From positions 186,001-250,000 of the forward strand of contig QRFJ01000756.1 of the NCBI GenBank assembly GCA_006176705.1: 64,000 nucleotides of DNA, written 5' to 3'. The stretch comes from Cocos nucifera. Lineage: Eukaryota; Streptophyta; Magnoliopsida; Arecales; Arecaceae. Made by a program: the position numbers and the translations under genes. The notes beneath the pieces were generated by a model. The model was given only the letters and a program-made list of their open reading frames with translations. It had not been told where the DNA came from and did no database searches. Shown here in pieces: positions 11,570 to 23,664 of this stretch. The stretch's first letter is position 1; the number at the start of each line of letters is the position of its first letter.

Positions 11570-12517
11570 ATGGCTCCTAAAATAAAATTGCCGTAAAGAA
11601 GAAAGTCAGTTCGTAGTTTAGAGGAAGAAGAACGAAGAAAAAGGATTGCTCCTGCATCTCCACCTGCTCCAACTCTTGCTCCAGGCCTAGTCCCTGCTCC
11701 ATCTTAGTCTCCTCTCACCCCAAGCAAGGTACCCCACTCTGTCCACAGAGTTGAACCCAGAAAAAATATAGACTTTAGATTCTTTGAAAAAGAAGGGTTC
11801 AGTGTGATTTCAAAAATTAAAAGTCAAAGATGAAAGTTTTACTGTCAGTTGAAGGAAGCCATATATGTCGATTTAGTAAGAAAATTTTGCTTGAATCTAA
11901 GCTATTCCAATGAAACAGCATGATCATTTGTTAAGGATATTGAGATTGTACTTGATCCAACCCACTTAGGGGAGATTTTATATTTACCTTTTGAGGGATA
12001 CAAAGATATGGAACTTGCTCATTAGGAAGAGGGACTGAGAGCTATTTTGGAAAGGAAATATGGAGAAAGTTTAAACAAATTAGAAGCTAAAATTCTTTCT
12101 ATAGAGATGAGACTGTTATACCACATGGTCACCAAGTTATTTGTCACTAGGAGTGGTAGACATGATCTTTTATCTGGTAGAGACATCTACATTATGTACC
12201 ATATGATCACTGAGACCCCCCTGAACCTTCCTATACTTATGATTGAGGCCATAAGAGAGATCCTGAATAGATCTAAGTTACACTTGTCTTATGGTATGGC
12301 TCTCATCTTGGTGTTTACGAGGTTTGGAGTCAGCTTTGAGGAGGAGGCAGTTGTTAGACTATCACACACAGACACCATCAACCGTCACACTCTACACCAT
12401 CAGGGTTTCTACAATAATGATGGCGGTTGGTCGAAGGGTGTAGAGGAGGAGGATAGAGCAGAGGAGGAAGGACCTTCTTCACCACCTCGTGAGTGGAGAG
12501 CTTCACTGGATATTTAG
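11570..12517 (+). pseudogene. Antisense ORF of S2, putative plant transposon protein
   Basis: The frame opens with ATG at 11570 (MAPKIKLP) and keeps the same frame to the TAG at 12515-12517, 315 codons in all. It has five internal stops and no frameshift. An acidic/basic start and an Ala/Pro-rich stretch lead into a folded part. That part includes KEAIYVDLVRKFCLNLSY, TKLFVTRSGRHDLLSGRDIYIMYHM and LHLSYGMALILVFTRFGV. These resemble plant 'putative plant transposon protein' domains found in retroelements (PF20167 type, from memory of the family). It runs opposite to gag and lies between gag and the 3' LTR, the place where Tat-lineage elements such as Grande carry antisense genes. The function is unknown. 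Acidic tail: EEEDRAEEEG. Confidence 0.65.
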
Positions 12518-13560
12518 TTTGTATCAGATTATGAGGTAGAAAGATCCATGTTTATAACTTGCTCTTTATTTCTCTCTTTTTTTATTCTCATCATTTTTTA
12601 ATAATAATTTTTTTCACTCATACCAGTGTAAAATAGATTCTTTATTTAATATAGGCTGGAAGAAGGTTTTAGAATCACTTAAAAATTTATTCTATTCTAG
12701 ACCTGACTATTTATTGGGTTTTCTTAATAATTTGATCCTTAGTATTTCAAAAATGCTCTGAACCATTAATCAATCATCGATTAAAATACCTAAAAAACTT
12801 TAAATCATGACAAAATTAGATAAATAAGACTAATTATTATCATATTTAAGGATTAAAATTTTTTTATTTATCCTTTTTCCTAACTTAATTTTCATTATCC
12901 TCAATGAAGGAAAGAAATAGAGTGTGATAAATGACAAGAAGAATAGAAAGAAAAGAGTTCACCTGATTTAATTTGTTTCTTTGGTCTTGGCCTGGGCTTT
13001 AATTGTTCATTATCTAGGATGGGTTAGTAGTTCTCCCCCCAACTTAATCCTGAAAAAAAAGTAAACTAAAAAGAAAATGTTAAATGCAAAAACCTGGATT
13101 GCCTCCCAGTAAGTGCTAAGTTTAACATCTTCAGCCAGACCCTAAGAAGAAATTTTTAGTATAATTAGCTTTAGCACATTCTTCAGAGTTTCAAAAAGAT
13201 AAGACCAACCAGGAGGCCTTGTCATCATGGTAGAAAAACATTCATGAAATACTTTTCGATGATTAGACTTAGTCCTGATAAAAAAAGTATTTGGAGCAAG
13301 CATGCTATACCAAATTCTATAATTTTTATGATGATTAGAATGAAATTATATTTGATGGATCGAAATCAGGAGTGGTGGTTTAGGAATTTCTTCAATTATA
13401 ACCTGATCTACTATAATCTCTTTTTTAGGTCTGATATATCTAGGCATCAATTCTTCCTAATCTAAGGTATGGCATTTTTTTAAAATTAATTTTAAATTTA
13501 TCTTCATACATTATTTCAATATTGTAGATAAATTTTGGAGGCTTTCCTCAAAAGTAGTGT
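12518..13560 (-). other. S2 internal non-coding region
   Basis: AT-rich, with no gene recognised. From about 12650 it matches S1 near 53490-53760 ('tttattgggttttcttaat', 'ttgatcc', 'taacttaatt...tccttaatgga'). This shared stretch marks the end of the S2-specific module. Confidence 0.55.
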
Positions 13561-14860
13561 CAAACATAGAAAAATCATTCTTAAAATCGTTATGCCTTAT
13601 ATCAGTAATATCCCATCCAACAGCTTTTTTATATACTTTTAGAATCCATAAGTTGGTCTTCCTGGGTAGGTATCATAAGAAGAGTGTCAATGGATGCATT
13701 AGGAAGTGGTTTCAATTCTAGGTCAATTGGTTGTTCTAACAAGGGAGTTGTTAGTGGTTCTATCAAAGATGCTACTGGTGGGCTAGGTAATGGCTCAAGT
13801 TTTTCAATCCAAAGTAGGATGATTTTGAGGTAGGATGTATCTACTTGATCATTAACTTCTATATGGTACCCATTGTCATCAAATGCATCCACCTCATTAT
13901 GAGCCAAATAGGGATTTAATAAATTTTGGAAAAGAATTATGGGTGAAGCTTCAATTAGTATGTTATTTACTTGTGGTTCTTGGGAAGTCTCTATTGATTC
14001 CATCATTTCATTAATTGGTCCCTCCCTGTTAAAAGGATTGGATGATTCTAAGGCACTTGGGAATGGGCTATATGAAAATAGGATGATGGAATTGGTTCAT
14101 CCCACTATTCTTATTTTTTTTTATATTTTACTGCCTCAGTAATATGGTCTAATAAGGTCTTTTTGATTATGCAGGGTTGTTCTATTTCCATATTATTTTT
14201 GAAAGTTTTAATTGATTGTTCAAAAAAAGCTTCTAGGATATTAAAATTTTTAACCATGTATGGTCTCTCAGGGTCACTTTCAGGCTAACTGGGCAACTCT
14301 CCTTCCTCCTGTTGTTTGAATGTAAGAACTTGTTTCTCTAGTTCTTTAAAGTTTTGCATGCATGAGTGAAAGGTTTGTTGTAAGGTCTGATTATTAAGCT
14401 CTAACTCATTTAATGCTTGCTAAATCTTCTCTTCAGAAGTTGATTCATTATTTTTTGGAGAAGATTGATATTATGGATAGGGCATACCATAAGATGCAAC
14501 CATGAAAGTGGGTTTTTATGGCATAGGGGTAACCACTGGTTGAGATTACCATGAAAAATCTAGTTGAGCCTCCCAACTTGGATTGTAAGTGTTAAAGTAT
14601 GGATTATTTTCTAGTCCGTAGGCTATTTGGATTTGATCATGATAAACTTACTCATACATATACTCAAGAAATCGATGTGGGCATTCACTTATATAATGGA
14701 TGGGGCTCAAACAAATTGCACAAATTTATTGTGCAAGAAGAAAAGATATATATGGCAGATTTCTATTGTCTTCTAGATAATCTAATCTATTGGATAGCTC
14801 AGCATAAAAATTCATCTCTAATTGTTATTTATTTTTATTTTATTTTATTATAAAAAATAA
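13561..14860 (-). pseudogene. S2 gag C-terminus and start of pol (decayed)
   Basis: Reading leftwards, the minus strand shows TYNPSWEAQLDFSW (about 14590), similar to the 'TYNPGWRNHPNF' block of Athila-type gags. Then comes a coiled-coil-like stretch (LNELELNNQTLQQTFH, then FKELEKQVLTFKQQ). An open frame at 14006-13629 contains IDLELKPLPN; a LELKPLP motif commonly stands just before the reverse transcriptase of Athila-type pol. KKAVGWDITDI follows after a stop, again as in that region. Several stops interrupt the reading, and no reverse transcriptase follows. S2 therefore lost its enzymes and would have needed another element's proteins to move. Confidence 0.6.
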
Positions 14861-15801
14861 GAAAAGAGATGAGGAGAGAGAGGATTCTAAAGATAAGAGT
14901 TTAGAGGGTCCTAGATCTAAGAATGATAGATGAGAATGTTTTAATTAGGATTTGAGTTGTAATAGCAAATAAGTTAGGCAAGCATGGACTTACTATCCTG
15001 GGGTTTACCTAGATCTAGATAGCTCCTAATTGTCAAGGTCACCTTCAAGCTCTCTAGGTAAAAAATCAGCCGCTCAACTGGCCAGGTAAGTGTAAGGTCA
15101 GTGGGAGTCCCCTCGTTGTTTTTTTTAGACACTAATTATCTTTGCTAGGTAAGCTAACAGAACCAATTAAGTTACCATCTTCCTTTGGGATGTAATCCCT
15201 GACCCACTTTTCTAGATACTAGTCAAATTGACTAATCCTAATCTGATCCAACTCTTAGGGTTCCTTGTCCTAATGAGCTCGATTATTCTTAGGGGTCAGC
15301 ATCTAATTAATTTTAAGTTAAGGTCTAGGTTTACGCAATATGAAGGGTGGTAGCTTGTGAGCTAAGGAAGGATGATCAAATCCCTATCTTATCTTATTTA
15401 ATGGATTGTGCCCTAGTATATTATAAATATGCAATGCAAATTAAACAAGATGTCCAAACATGTAAAAGATAATTTTATTTAATATTTATGGTTATTCTAA
15501 ATTAATTAAGTATTATGAGATGTTGATGATTTTTTTAGGATTTATGATTTTGTCTTTTTATAGATATTTTTTTTAGTTTTTGATTATGTGGTTTTGTAAA
15601 AGAAAGTAAATTCAAGTGATTAAGTTTTTTAAAAAATAAATTAATCTACACTATAAAGAGCAAAAATCAATTATGAAAAGATAATAATAACTAGGTAAAA
15701 TTAAAGAGCAATAATTTTTTTTATCTTTTATTTTTTAATATTTTTATTATTTTTTAAATTAAATAATTAATTTATAATTAATTAAAGCAATCATGCTATA
15801 A
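14861..15801 (-). other. S2 5' untranslated region
   Basis: No gene is seen. The segment around 14990-15420 ('cctagatctagatagctcctaa', 'ggttccttgtcctaatg') matches S1 at 58435-58860, supporting a shared family. Part of gag should lie between here and 14600 but is not recognisable. Confidence 0.6.
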
Positions 15802-15819
15802 TCTTCGACAACGGTGCCA
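15802..15819 (-). other. S2 primer-binding site
   Basis: The minus strand reads TGGCACCGTTGTCGAAGA. This is close to the TGGCGCCGTTGCCGGGGA site, complementary to tRNA-Asp, used by many Athila/Tat elements. It lies six bases inside the LTR. Confidence 0.7.
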
Positions 15820-15825
15820 AAAATT

Positions 15826-17409
15826 TGACTGCCTGTCGTTACAATATCAAATAAAATTTAGATCCAATTTTAATATGAAGTAGGACAGTGGTGAGTCAGG
15901 TATCAATTTTTTCGAAAATTGAAAACTAAGTTGCATTCAATTTTATTAAAAAAATAAAATTTTAAATTATTATTTAAAATAAAAATTTAAATAAGATAAA
16001 AAATTAATTATAATTTAGCAAATTAAAAGAAAGCAACTATTTAATTAATTAGGATTTTAAATTAATTAAAAATATTCTAAAATTTTGAATCCATTTCTAA
16101 CATGATTGTGATAATTCTTTTTAATGCAAGAATTTAATATTTTTAAGAATTTAGTTATGATTATAATTTATTTTCTTAGAGAATGAATTATATCTCTTAA
16201 TAATGATCTATCCCTATGAAATCATAAATTATTCAATACTTTAATTCTTAAAAATTAGTAATATGGCTTTTTTTTATTTTCTTTAATGTAAACTATTAAA
16301 TCGAGCATGGACTGTAACCCATCTTCATAAATATAGTCTATTTAAATATCAATCAATAATAAGCATCTGGAGAATAAGAGTTAAGATTGAATAGGAGAAT
16401 ATTTTATTCTTTGCATAAAAAAATTATAAAAAAATAAAGAAAAGAAATACAACCATGCTCGAAGATTTCATCTTCATCCCAGAATCTCGATCTACAGTTG
16501 CTCATGATTTGGAATTTTCTGGCTCTCCGCATCTTCAAATCACCAGATAAATAAAAGAAAAGAGAAAGAAAAAAAAAGAAAGAAGAAAGAAGAAGGGAGA
16601 GAGAAAAGAGAGAGATTTAGAGGGCTAATTTCCCTTAAGGGGGTTCTTTATTGTTCTCTGCAATACAAGGGATTAAATAGACAAAAAATAGAAATTTTTA
16701 AGTCCTTATCAAGCTCAAATGAAAGTCTAGATCGAATTTAATCACTCAAAATAGTTCTAGCCATCGAATCTTAATCTAAAGGCCTGAAATCAATCATAGA
16801 TCCACTGCATATCCTCTAAGATCGTTTTTGGGCTGCCGAATCGAAGCCAGGATGGTTGGGATCATGCACTGGAGACCTAAGAAATCCTATTCAAATTGGG
16901 AATTAATTTTCGCTGTTGGATCTTCACCGACTGCAATAATGAGCATTAGATCGTGCTTCACTATTCTCATGGATCATTGTGGACCAAGCTCATCGAGGAT
17001 CGCAGCCAACCAAAGATCACCATGCTGGATCAAATTATCGAAATGCCCCTATATGCTGCGATATAAATTCTGTTTACCTTTTAACAATCTAGGTTCGCCA
17101 TGTGGCATGCATTGATTGGCTGTGCTTGTTGAGCTAGACAGTCCGTGCTTATTCCATGGACCGACCAGTCGGTCCACCATGCACCAATCTATTTTTTTGT
17201 TTTTTTTTATTTTAAACTTTTGGACATCATAACTTTTTCGTTTTAGCTTCGATTTGAGTGAAATTTATTGCATTACAACCCATAAATTGAGTTCTTCACA
17301 TTGGTAGACTTCTTTCCAACAAAAAACTAATAAAAATATTAATTTTTTAAATAAATATTAAATATTATATTATTTAATATTTTTATTTATTAATTTATGA
17401 TAATTATTA
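15826..17409 (-). repeat. S2 5' LTR
   Basis: 1584 bp, partner of 7963-9528. The final CA is mutated to TA (17408-17409). An embedded frame at 16828-17115 is not a gene. Confidence 0.85.
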
Positions 17410-17488
17410 GTCCTCATAGAATTTTCCATGTAAGAAAGAAAGGGAGAGAGTTGGGGCACTTATGGACTCTCTTTGCATTGGTGACCAT
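17410..17488 (-). repeat. Copia-2 3' LTR, fragment 2
   Basis: 'catagaattttccatgtaagaaagaaaggg...ggcacttatggact' matches 35534-35590 of the 5' LTR. The match fades after about 17475. It ends in ACCAT (17484-17488), the left copy of the Copia-1 target duplication. Confidence 0.75.
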
Positions 17489-19761
17489 TGAAGGAAAATC
17501 CTAATTTCCCGGGGTCAGATTCGTTCAAATCTGATTGGATCGAGAGGCATATTTCAAAAATCACCTCTTAGATCCTAACCAGATCTGACAATTTTCAGAT
17601 CTAATTTTATGATATGATAAATAAAAAAATTAAATTAAATTAATTCTAAATTAATTTTATCTTGATTCTGGATAATTTGATTACCCGTTGATGATCCTGC
17701 CGAAGCTCTAAGGTTCTGGATCTAGCCATGCAAGCGCCTGATCTCTACCGATATCCACTCAGATTGGATCTGGAGCTCTTCTCCTTCTCTTTTTTCTCTC
17801 CAAAAATTAGATTTGGATCTAATTTGGAGGGTCTTCAAAACTTCTTTTGAAGATCACCCGTCGTCTCTATAGCAGTGCTGCTTTCTTCCTTATTCGTCAG
17901 CCTTTTCTTGCCTGACTCACACTAATCTGAAGGCCCAACTTTCTTAGGCATGGAGAGGAGAGAGAGGGCCAGATGGTGGCATGGAGAAGGGAGAGGGGCA
18001 GCCTTGAGGTGTGGCTAAGAGGAGGAGAGCTTAAAAGTGGGCGCAGATAGGGTCTATTTACAGACACTGCTGTGCCATGCAGTGCTGCATCACCCCGCCC
18101 AATCACGTTGCTTCGTAGAATCAGATCTAAATCCGATTGGTGGGATGACATCACCTGATCCAATCAGATGAGAGACCCACAGGTTCATTCTTAGATGGTG
18201 CCTAAGACTGGTCAAAGTAGATACCCAAGGGCCACCTAAGTAGAAACTAAGAAGCAACCTGGAGTCCCATCCGTATGGGACTCCAGCATCCCTATCCATG
18301 GGCGCACGCCATCCTAGGCATGCCCCCCCTGCTTTCCAATTTCTAGAGAGGGGACAAGCCCCTATCTGCTCTCCAATAAGTGGGCAGATGTCCAAGCGTC
18401 AAAGGTCAATATTTGATCAAGTCAAAGTATAAGAATTAGTAGGTGACAGAAAATGGCAGGTGTTGTCTCAAATTTTTCTCATAAATTAAGATAACCCTTT
18501 TCTGACATGAACAAGCTCTAGTTAGACTAGGTAAAGGTACCTGAGTGAGCACAAACTCATTTGACTCAATCGAGATAACTTTTATGATAGAAAAAGGAGA
18601 ATGTTAGGTTCAATCATGTGCTAGCATGATTTTCTTGAACCTAATTGAATCAAATTCAAATCAATTAAACTAGGTTAGTCCAATTAATGATATCTAGATC
18701 CAAACCCTTGTTTGTGTGACCCAGTTAGAATCAACTCTATATGGTAATGGGATATGTCATGATCTCCATCATCGACATCATCAAAACTTCTTTCGATGGA
18801 TCAAAACTCTTCTGATTCAGACATCTTAGAATGATCGATCATCTAAATCATTTTAATTGCTCCCAAAATCCACCAGTGACACCTAACAGCATATGGTGGC
18901 AACCCATCAAAACTGAAAAGGAACCTTTTGGTGCAGCTACTTGTGTGATTAAGTTCTTCTATTTTGAGCCCCAATCAGATTAGGGTTAAGGTGAACTCGT
19001 CAAACCCTAATTTCTATCATATGATTTAATCATTCAATTCAAGTCCGATGTGAAAACCTTAATAGAAACTCTTTCTATTATTTCACACTCTACCATGGCC
19101 ATGGGCTTATGGACTTGATTCTCATGATCATCATAGAGCTGCTCCTCTTCTACCGAGGTAGATAGATTCCATCTTGGTGCAATCCAATTCCTACAATGAA
19201 CATGCTATAGCCAACATACACCTCAAGGTTTTGAATGGCTAGGAAACCGAGTCATGGTGTAGTCAAACTATAACACCCTCAAGGTGAACTATCGATGCAC
19301 CTTAGGTCAAAGAACCAGACATACCACTGCAACATCGAGTCAGTCATCGACGAGAAGATAGACTTTCTTATGACTAGTCGAGGTGGTCATGCTCAGTGTC
19401 CTCATTCTTTAACGAGTACCTGTACTCTTGCTCCGATATCTCTACACCGTAGACTTAAGACTCATCTACTACAAAGAAGCGATTATACACTAACCTTTTG
19501 GATTAATCACCATCCTCATGATGATCCTACGATCAGGAGCATTTTATGAGTTAATAAATGAAAATTTATGTCTTAAATTTTCAACTTTTGAAAATATGAA
19601 TTATCATACCATTAACTCAAGGGATGTATCACAGACACTAAATACACTTATGTGATAGAAAATAACCCATTTTATTATTTATAGTCAAAATTATAATTTT
19701 GCCCTTAGAAGTGTATTACAAGTATCAGCCAATCTGGCTTCAAGGGCACACATATCTAACA
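17489..19761 (-). repeat. Copia-1 3' LTR
   Basis: 2273 bp, plus-strand TGAAGG to CTAACA. It aligns with 25541-27846 along its length, apart from small indels around 26270-26450. Minus-strand frames at 17897-18163 and 18090-18395 lie inside it and recur, damaged, in the other LTR; they are not genes. Confidence 0.92.
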
Positions 19762-19779
19762 AACTCTCACTTGACCTAA

Positions 19780-22700
19780 AGCCAATTGGCTATAAATCTA
19801 AGTCCCATCTTTTTAAGGTGGGCTTCGATCTTCTGCTGGCCCAACGGCTTTGTAAGTGGGTCTACCGCATTGTCTGCAGAGTCGACTCTCTTGACCTCGA
19901 TGTAATCCTTCTCGAGGTAATCGTGGATGAGGTGGTATCGCCGCTCGATGTGCTTAGATTTCTAGTGTGACCTAGGCTCCTTAGCAAGGGCTATGGCACC
20001 ATTGTTGACGTAGTATAGAGAAATGGCATCTGATGGCATCACTCCGATCTCTGCGGTAAATTTCTTATACTAGAATGCCTTCCTTGCAGCTTCTAATGCA
20101 GTGATATATTCTGCTTCTATGGTGAAATCTACTATCACTATCTATTTGAAACCTTTCCAACTGACAGCTCCACCATTGCACACAAATAGACTCTCAGATG
20201 TCAACTTTCGATCATCCACATCAGACATAAAGTCCGAGTCTGTATACCCCTAGACTTGGAGTTCTCTATTACCAAAGATCAATAACATATCCTTAGTTCT
20301 TCTCAAGTACTTAAGGATACATTTCACAGAAGTCTAGTGTTCTTCATCTGGATTTGACTGATATCTGCTTGGGACACTCATAGCATGGGCTATATTAGGT
20401 CATGCACATAACATGTTATACATGAGGCTCCCTATTGCTGAAGCATAAGGGATCTTGCTCATGTGTTCTATTTCCTCAGGTGTGCTAGGGCACATCTTCT
20501 TAGAAAGATGAATGCTAAGCCTGAAGGGTACTAAACCCCTCTTAGAGTTTTCCATACTAAACCTCTTTAGTACTTCCTTTATGTACATCTTCTACGAAAG
20601 TCCTAGCATCCTATTCGGTCTATCTCTATAGACCTTAATTTCTAGAATAAAGGATGCTTCTCCTAGGTCTTTCATGGAGAATTCATTAGATAACCACATT
20701 TTAACTGTGGTCAACATGAGAATATCATTCCCAATAAGGAGGATGTCATCCACGTACAATACGTGGAAGACAACAGCGCTCCCACTGACCTTTTTGAAGA
20801 CACATGGCTCCTTCTCATTTTTGATGAAATCAAATATTTTGACCACATCATTAAAATGAGTATTTCAGCTTCGAGATGTTTACTTAAGTCCATATATGGA
20901 CTTTTGCAGCTTGCATACCTTTTGATCATCATCACTAGATGTGAAACCTAGCGGCTATTCCATATAGATATCTTCCTCAAGATATCCATTTAAGAACACC
21001 ATTTTCACGTCCATTTGCCATATTTCATAATCAAAATAGGCTGCAACAGCAAGCAATGTGCGAATAGATTTTAGCATAGCTACTGACGAAAAGGTATTCT
21101 GATAGTCAATGCCTTCGTGTTGACTATAACCTTTTGCCACTAATCTAGCCTTGAATATCTCCATATTTCCATCTGCACCAATCTTTCTCTTGAAGATCAT
21201 TTACACCCAATAGGTACTATACCTTCTGGTGGATCTACCAAGGTCCAGACTTAGTTTGAGTGCATCGAATCAATTTCTAACTTCATTGCCTCTAACCATT
21301 TCTCGGAATCGATATCTGATATCACCTCGTTATAGGTTTTGGGATCATCACCATGAACCCCATTATCTATGAGGAAAATTTTCTCTACATCCTCTAAAAT
21401 AGTACCTAAGTACCTCTCAGGAGATGGAAAACCCTTTCCGATCTACGAGATGGAGGAGGTAGTGTATGGATTGGCTTAACCGAATTTGGTTCCATTTGGT
21501 CCTTAGCTCGTTGTTCTTGTGAGACTTTCTCATCGAGCTTGATCTGCTTTTCAATGCCGCTATCTTGAATGAACTATTTTTCAAGAAAGATGACATGTCA
21601 ACTCACAATCACATTGTGATCTTCTGGAATGTAGAAATAATATCCTAATGACTCTCTAGGATATCCTATGAATCGAGCTCTAAAGGACCTAAAGTGTAAC
21701 TTGTCCGCTTGTTATCTTTTCACATAAGCCGGACAACCCCAAATTCTGAGATGACTCAGACTTGATTTTTTACCATGCCATATCTCATACAGTATGGTAG
21801 GAATGGTTTTAGAAGAAACCCTATTCAGTAAGTATATTGTAGTTAACAAACAATATTTCCAAAGAAAATCAGGGTGGTCTGTGAAGCTCATCATGGATCA
21901 GACCATATCTAATAGGGTCAGGTTCCTCCATTCTAAAATTCCGTTGAATTAAGGTGTTCTTGGTGGAGTCCATTGAGAGACTATACCAAATTCCTTGAGA
22001 TAGTCTAGGAATTTTCGACTAAGGTATTCACCTCCTCGATCTAATCGAAGAACCTTAATGGGTTTTTCAAATTGCTTTTTTACTTTATGTCTGAATTCTT
22101 TGAACTTTTCAAATGCTTCAGACTTGTGTCTCATAAGATACACATACCCATACCTTGATAAATCATTGGTAAAGGTTATGAAGTAGACTAAATTGCCTCT
22201 AACCAGCACATCGAATGGACCGCACACATCTGTATGTACTAGGGCAAGAAGATCCGTGGCCCTTTTCCCATGTCCTATAAAAGGGAGTTTAGTTATTTTG
22301 CCATGAAGACAAGATTCACAAATTGGATATGACTCAGAAGTCAATGGACTCAATAGTCCAGTTTTCTCTTATTTGTTAACTATATCTTCTACTATATGAC
22401 CTAATCTTAGGTGCCATAGATATTTATCATTAGGACTATCCCTAGGATGTTTTGATTTTATGGCATTCACATTTTGCTCAAAGTTAAAAATAGATGCATC
22501 AACATGTAACTGATAAAGACCATTAATAAGGAAACCACTTGCAATTTTATTTCTTTCATAAAGAATGTAACAATGGTCCTTAAGAAAACTAATTACATAG
22601 CCTTCTAATGTATGGCAAGAAATAGAAATCAAATTCTTGCTTGCTGCACGCACATAATAACAGTCTTTTAATACTAAGTCTAAACCAGATAGTAGTCAAA

Positions 22701-23664
22701 GAGGATATGTTTCCATGGCCACGGCAGTAACTCTTGCTTCATTTTCGATGTGTAGGATCATCTCACCATCCCTCAGCTTCCTGCTATCCTCAAGACCCTG
22801 CATAGAAGTGCATAAGTGAGCACTAGAACCAGAGTCAAGCACCCAATTAGATGCAGAAGAAACCGTAAGGTTAGGCTCAATAATGAGCATACCTCCAGAA
22901 GGATCAGCCTCCTTCTTATTCTTCAGGGTGGCCAGGTATGTAGGGCAGTTCTGCTTTCAGTGGCCATCATTGTTGCAATGGAAACACTTTCCTTTGTTAG
23001 TGGCCTTCTTCTTCAGCTCTACTTTTTTCTTCTTTCCTCCTTCCACCTTCTGCTTTTTCGCAAACTTCTTCTTCTTTCCAAAAGACTTTCTCTTGGAAGA
23101 AGTCCATTCCATAGCAAGCACTGAGCCTTTAGAACCTTTTATGGAAAGCTCAGCAGCAACCAGTATGTTCATAAGTTCGGCCAAGGGGTTTTGAAGTTTA
23201 TGCATATGGTAGTTCATGATGAACTGCCCATACGCATAAGTCAAGGATTGCAGAATTATATCATTCTATAGATCCAAGTCCAACCTCACTCCAAGCTTCT
23301 CAAGCTCTTCTATGTCCTGGATCATCATTAGATAATGATCTTGGACTAACTGCCCATCACGCATCTTAGCCTTGAATAGTCATTTAGTGACCTGATACTT
23401 GACTGTGCGACTTTGTTCACCAAACATCTCCTGTAGGTGAGCCAATATTTGGCGAGCAGTCTTGATATCTTCATGTTGGTGCTGAATTTCATCAGACATC
23501 GTATCCAACATGTAGTATCTAGCCTTATTATCATCGTCTATCCACTTATCCAGAGATGCTCTCTGCTTTGCGGATGGACGAGCTGATAAGGTGCGAGGGT
23601 CCTAGTCTAATACATGAGTGGATTGGGTGTCCAGGATTCATGCTAGTGGATTGGATGCAGACAT
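19780..23664 (-). pseudogene. Copia-1 gag-pol polyprotein (broken)
   Basis: It starts at ATG 23662-23664 (MSASNPLA). Gag shows a UBN2-like helical region and a zinc knuckle CFHCNNDGH (about 22975). Protease has the active-site motif LDSGSSAHLC (about 22845). The pre-integrase block YLWHLRLGHI is at about 22425. The integrase core shows HTDVCGPF and LRLDRGGEY (22260-22040). Reverse transcriptase shows FKARLVAKGYSQHEGIDY, QMDVKMVFLNG and YVDDILLIGND (21170-20735). RNase H ends with KHIERRYHLI and DPLTKPL near 19850. From gag through integrase all blocks share one frame, broken only by stops. Reverse transcriptase and RNase H are in another frame, so one frameshift lies at about 21200-21480. The original protein would have copied and integrated the element. 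Confidence 0.88.

Larger units (their letters stand above)
7963..17409 (-). mobile_element. S2: Athila/Tat-like gypsy element, degenerate
   Basis: A 9.4-kb minus-strand element with two LTRs (7963-9528 and 15826-17409), both starting TGACTGC on the plus strand. A primer site resembling the tRNA-Asp type lies at 15802-15819. Flanks are GTCCA (7958-7962) and GTCCT (17410-17414). The uninterrupted copy at 35529 reads 'ggtccacatagaa', so the join is explained by an insertion with a 5-bp duplication. The internal region holds gag remnants, no recognisable reverse transcriptase or integrase, and an antisense ORF. Confidence 0.85.

Noticed and set aside
12047..12517. Reading the 12047-12517 frame as a complete short gene
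   Set aside because: It begins at a non-ATG codon and is only the last open part of a longer frame that starts at ATG 11570.
17897..18395. Minus-strand frames in the Copia-1 LTR, and a similar one at 25930-26154
   Set aside because: They lie in LTR sequence, and the second copy is disrupted by indels, so no conserved protein is indicated.
22816..23194. Plus-strand frames of about 100 codons rich in Phe/Leu
   Set aside because: They are antisense shadows of the Lys-rich Copia-1 gag.
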